Below are positions 63,936 to 64,000 of a stretch of DNA of 64,000 nt, piece by piece (within the stretch, counting starts at the first letter, position 1; each line of letters opens with the position of its first letter). The notes under the pieces are model-generated. The model made no database searches, was not told where the DNA came from, and worked only from the letters and a program-made list of their open reading frames with translations. This stretch comes from Eulemur rufifrons (Eukaryota > Chordata > Mammalia > Primates > Lemuridae). The stretch spans positions 40,992,001 to 41,056,000 of the forward strand of contig NC_090990.1 in the NCBI RefSeq assembly GCF_041146395.1, written 5' to 3'. A program made the position numbers and the translations under genes.

Positions 63936-64000
63936 TCCTTTATTAGATCTGCCCTAACACAATACTGCCAACTGGGTGGCTTAAAACAACAGAAATTTAT
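63936..64000 (-). mobile_element. MLT1 LTR, cut by the window end
   Basis: TTTATTAGATCTGCCCTAAC, ACTGCCAACTGGGTGGCTTA and AACAACAGAAATTTAT are the reversed 3' end of an MLT1A-like LTR. The remainder lies beyond 64000. Confidence 0.85.

Overview
This 64 kb window is mammalian nuclear DNA, almost certainly from a strepsirrhine primate and most likely a lemur. The diagnostic element is the Alu at 51604-51930. Its two arms are joined by a long A-rich linker containing AAATTATCTGG and a second A-rich stretch before ATTAGCCGGGCATGGTGG, the form seen in lemur Alus rather than in human, Old World or New World monkey Alus. A 5'-truncated L1 3' end (34125-34586) and 7SL-type Alu monomers (31513-31664, 21411-21530) agree with a primate. 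Older layers (L2, MIR, MLT1, MST, MER5A, MER20, MER1-like, ERV-L) are those shared by placental mammals. Several element identities rest on recalled consensus sequences rather than a database search.

I found no protein-coding gene that I can support. No open reading frame resembles a cellular protein exon, and I recognise no tRNA, rRNA, snRNA or miRNA. The longest open frames fall in GC-rich L2 sequence (54584-55161, minus), a simple T tract (19561-20115, minus) or opposed frames with no recognisable domain (60063-60388). The window therefore reads as intergenic or deep intronic DNA.

Layout. 1-9.5 kb: an LTR-like remnant, an MST LTR inside an L2, an MLT1, MER5A and MITE copies, an old MLT1, and a 590 bp LTR that splits a MIR. 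9.5-16 kb: mostly L2 and MIR fragments between unique stretches. 16-17.2 kb: 3' end of an ancient L1. 18.9-22.2 kb: a second copy of the LTR family found at 8.4 kb, an MLT1, L2 and an Alu monomer. 24.4-28.4 kb: MLT1, HAL1-like and L1 sequence in series, followed by about 2 kb of AT-rich DNA. 31-35 kb: pyrimidine tracts with an Alu monomer, a long L2 broken by MER5A, and the younger L1. 37.5-40.1 kb: a possible conserved element and an ERV-L internal fragment. 43.9-52 kb: another possible regulatory block, long L2 copies, a MER1-like element in a MIR, an LTR inside L2, and the lemur-type Alu inside L2. 52.5-59 kb: an unclassified retroposon, an MLT1 with intact target duplication, GC-rich L2, a split ancient L1, and the triple nest L2 > MER20 > hAT MITE. 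59-64 kb: unique DNA, a CA repeat, an unclassified retroposon-like block and an MLT1 cut by the window end.

There is no operon-like or gene-cluster logic here, and I see no new biological system. The most informative features are the nested insertions with preserved target-site duplications, which order the insertion events, the ERV-L integrase-dUTPase relic, and two repeat-poor blocks rich in developmental transcription-factor-like motifs.
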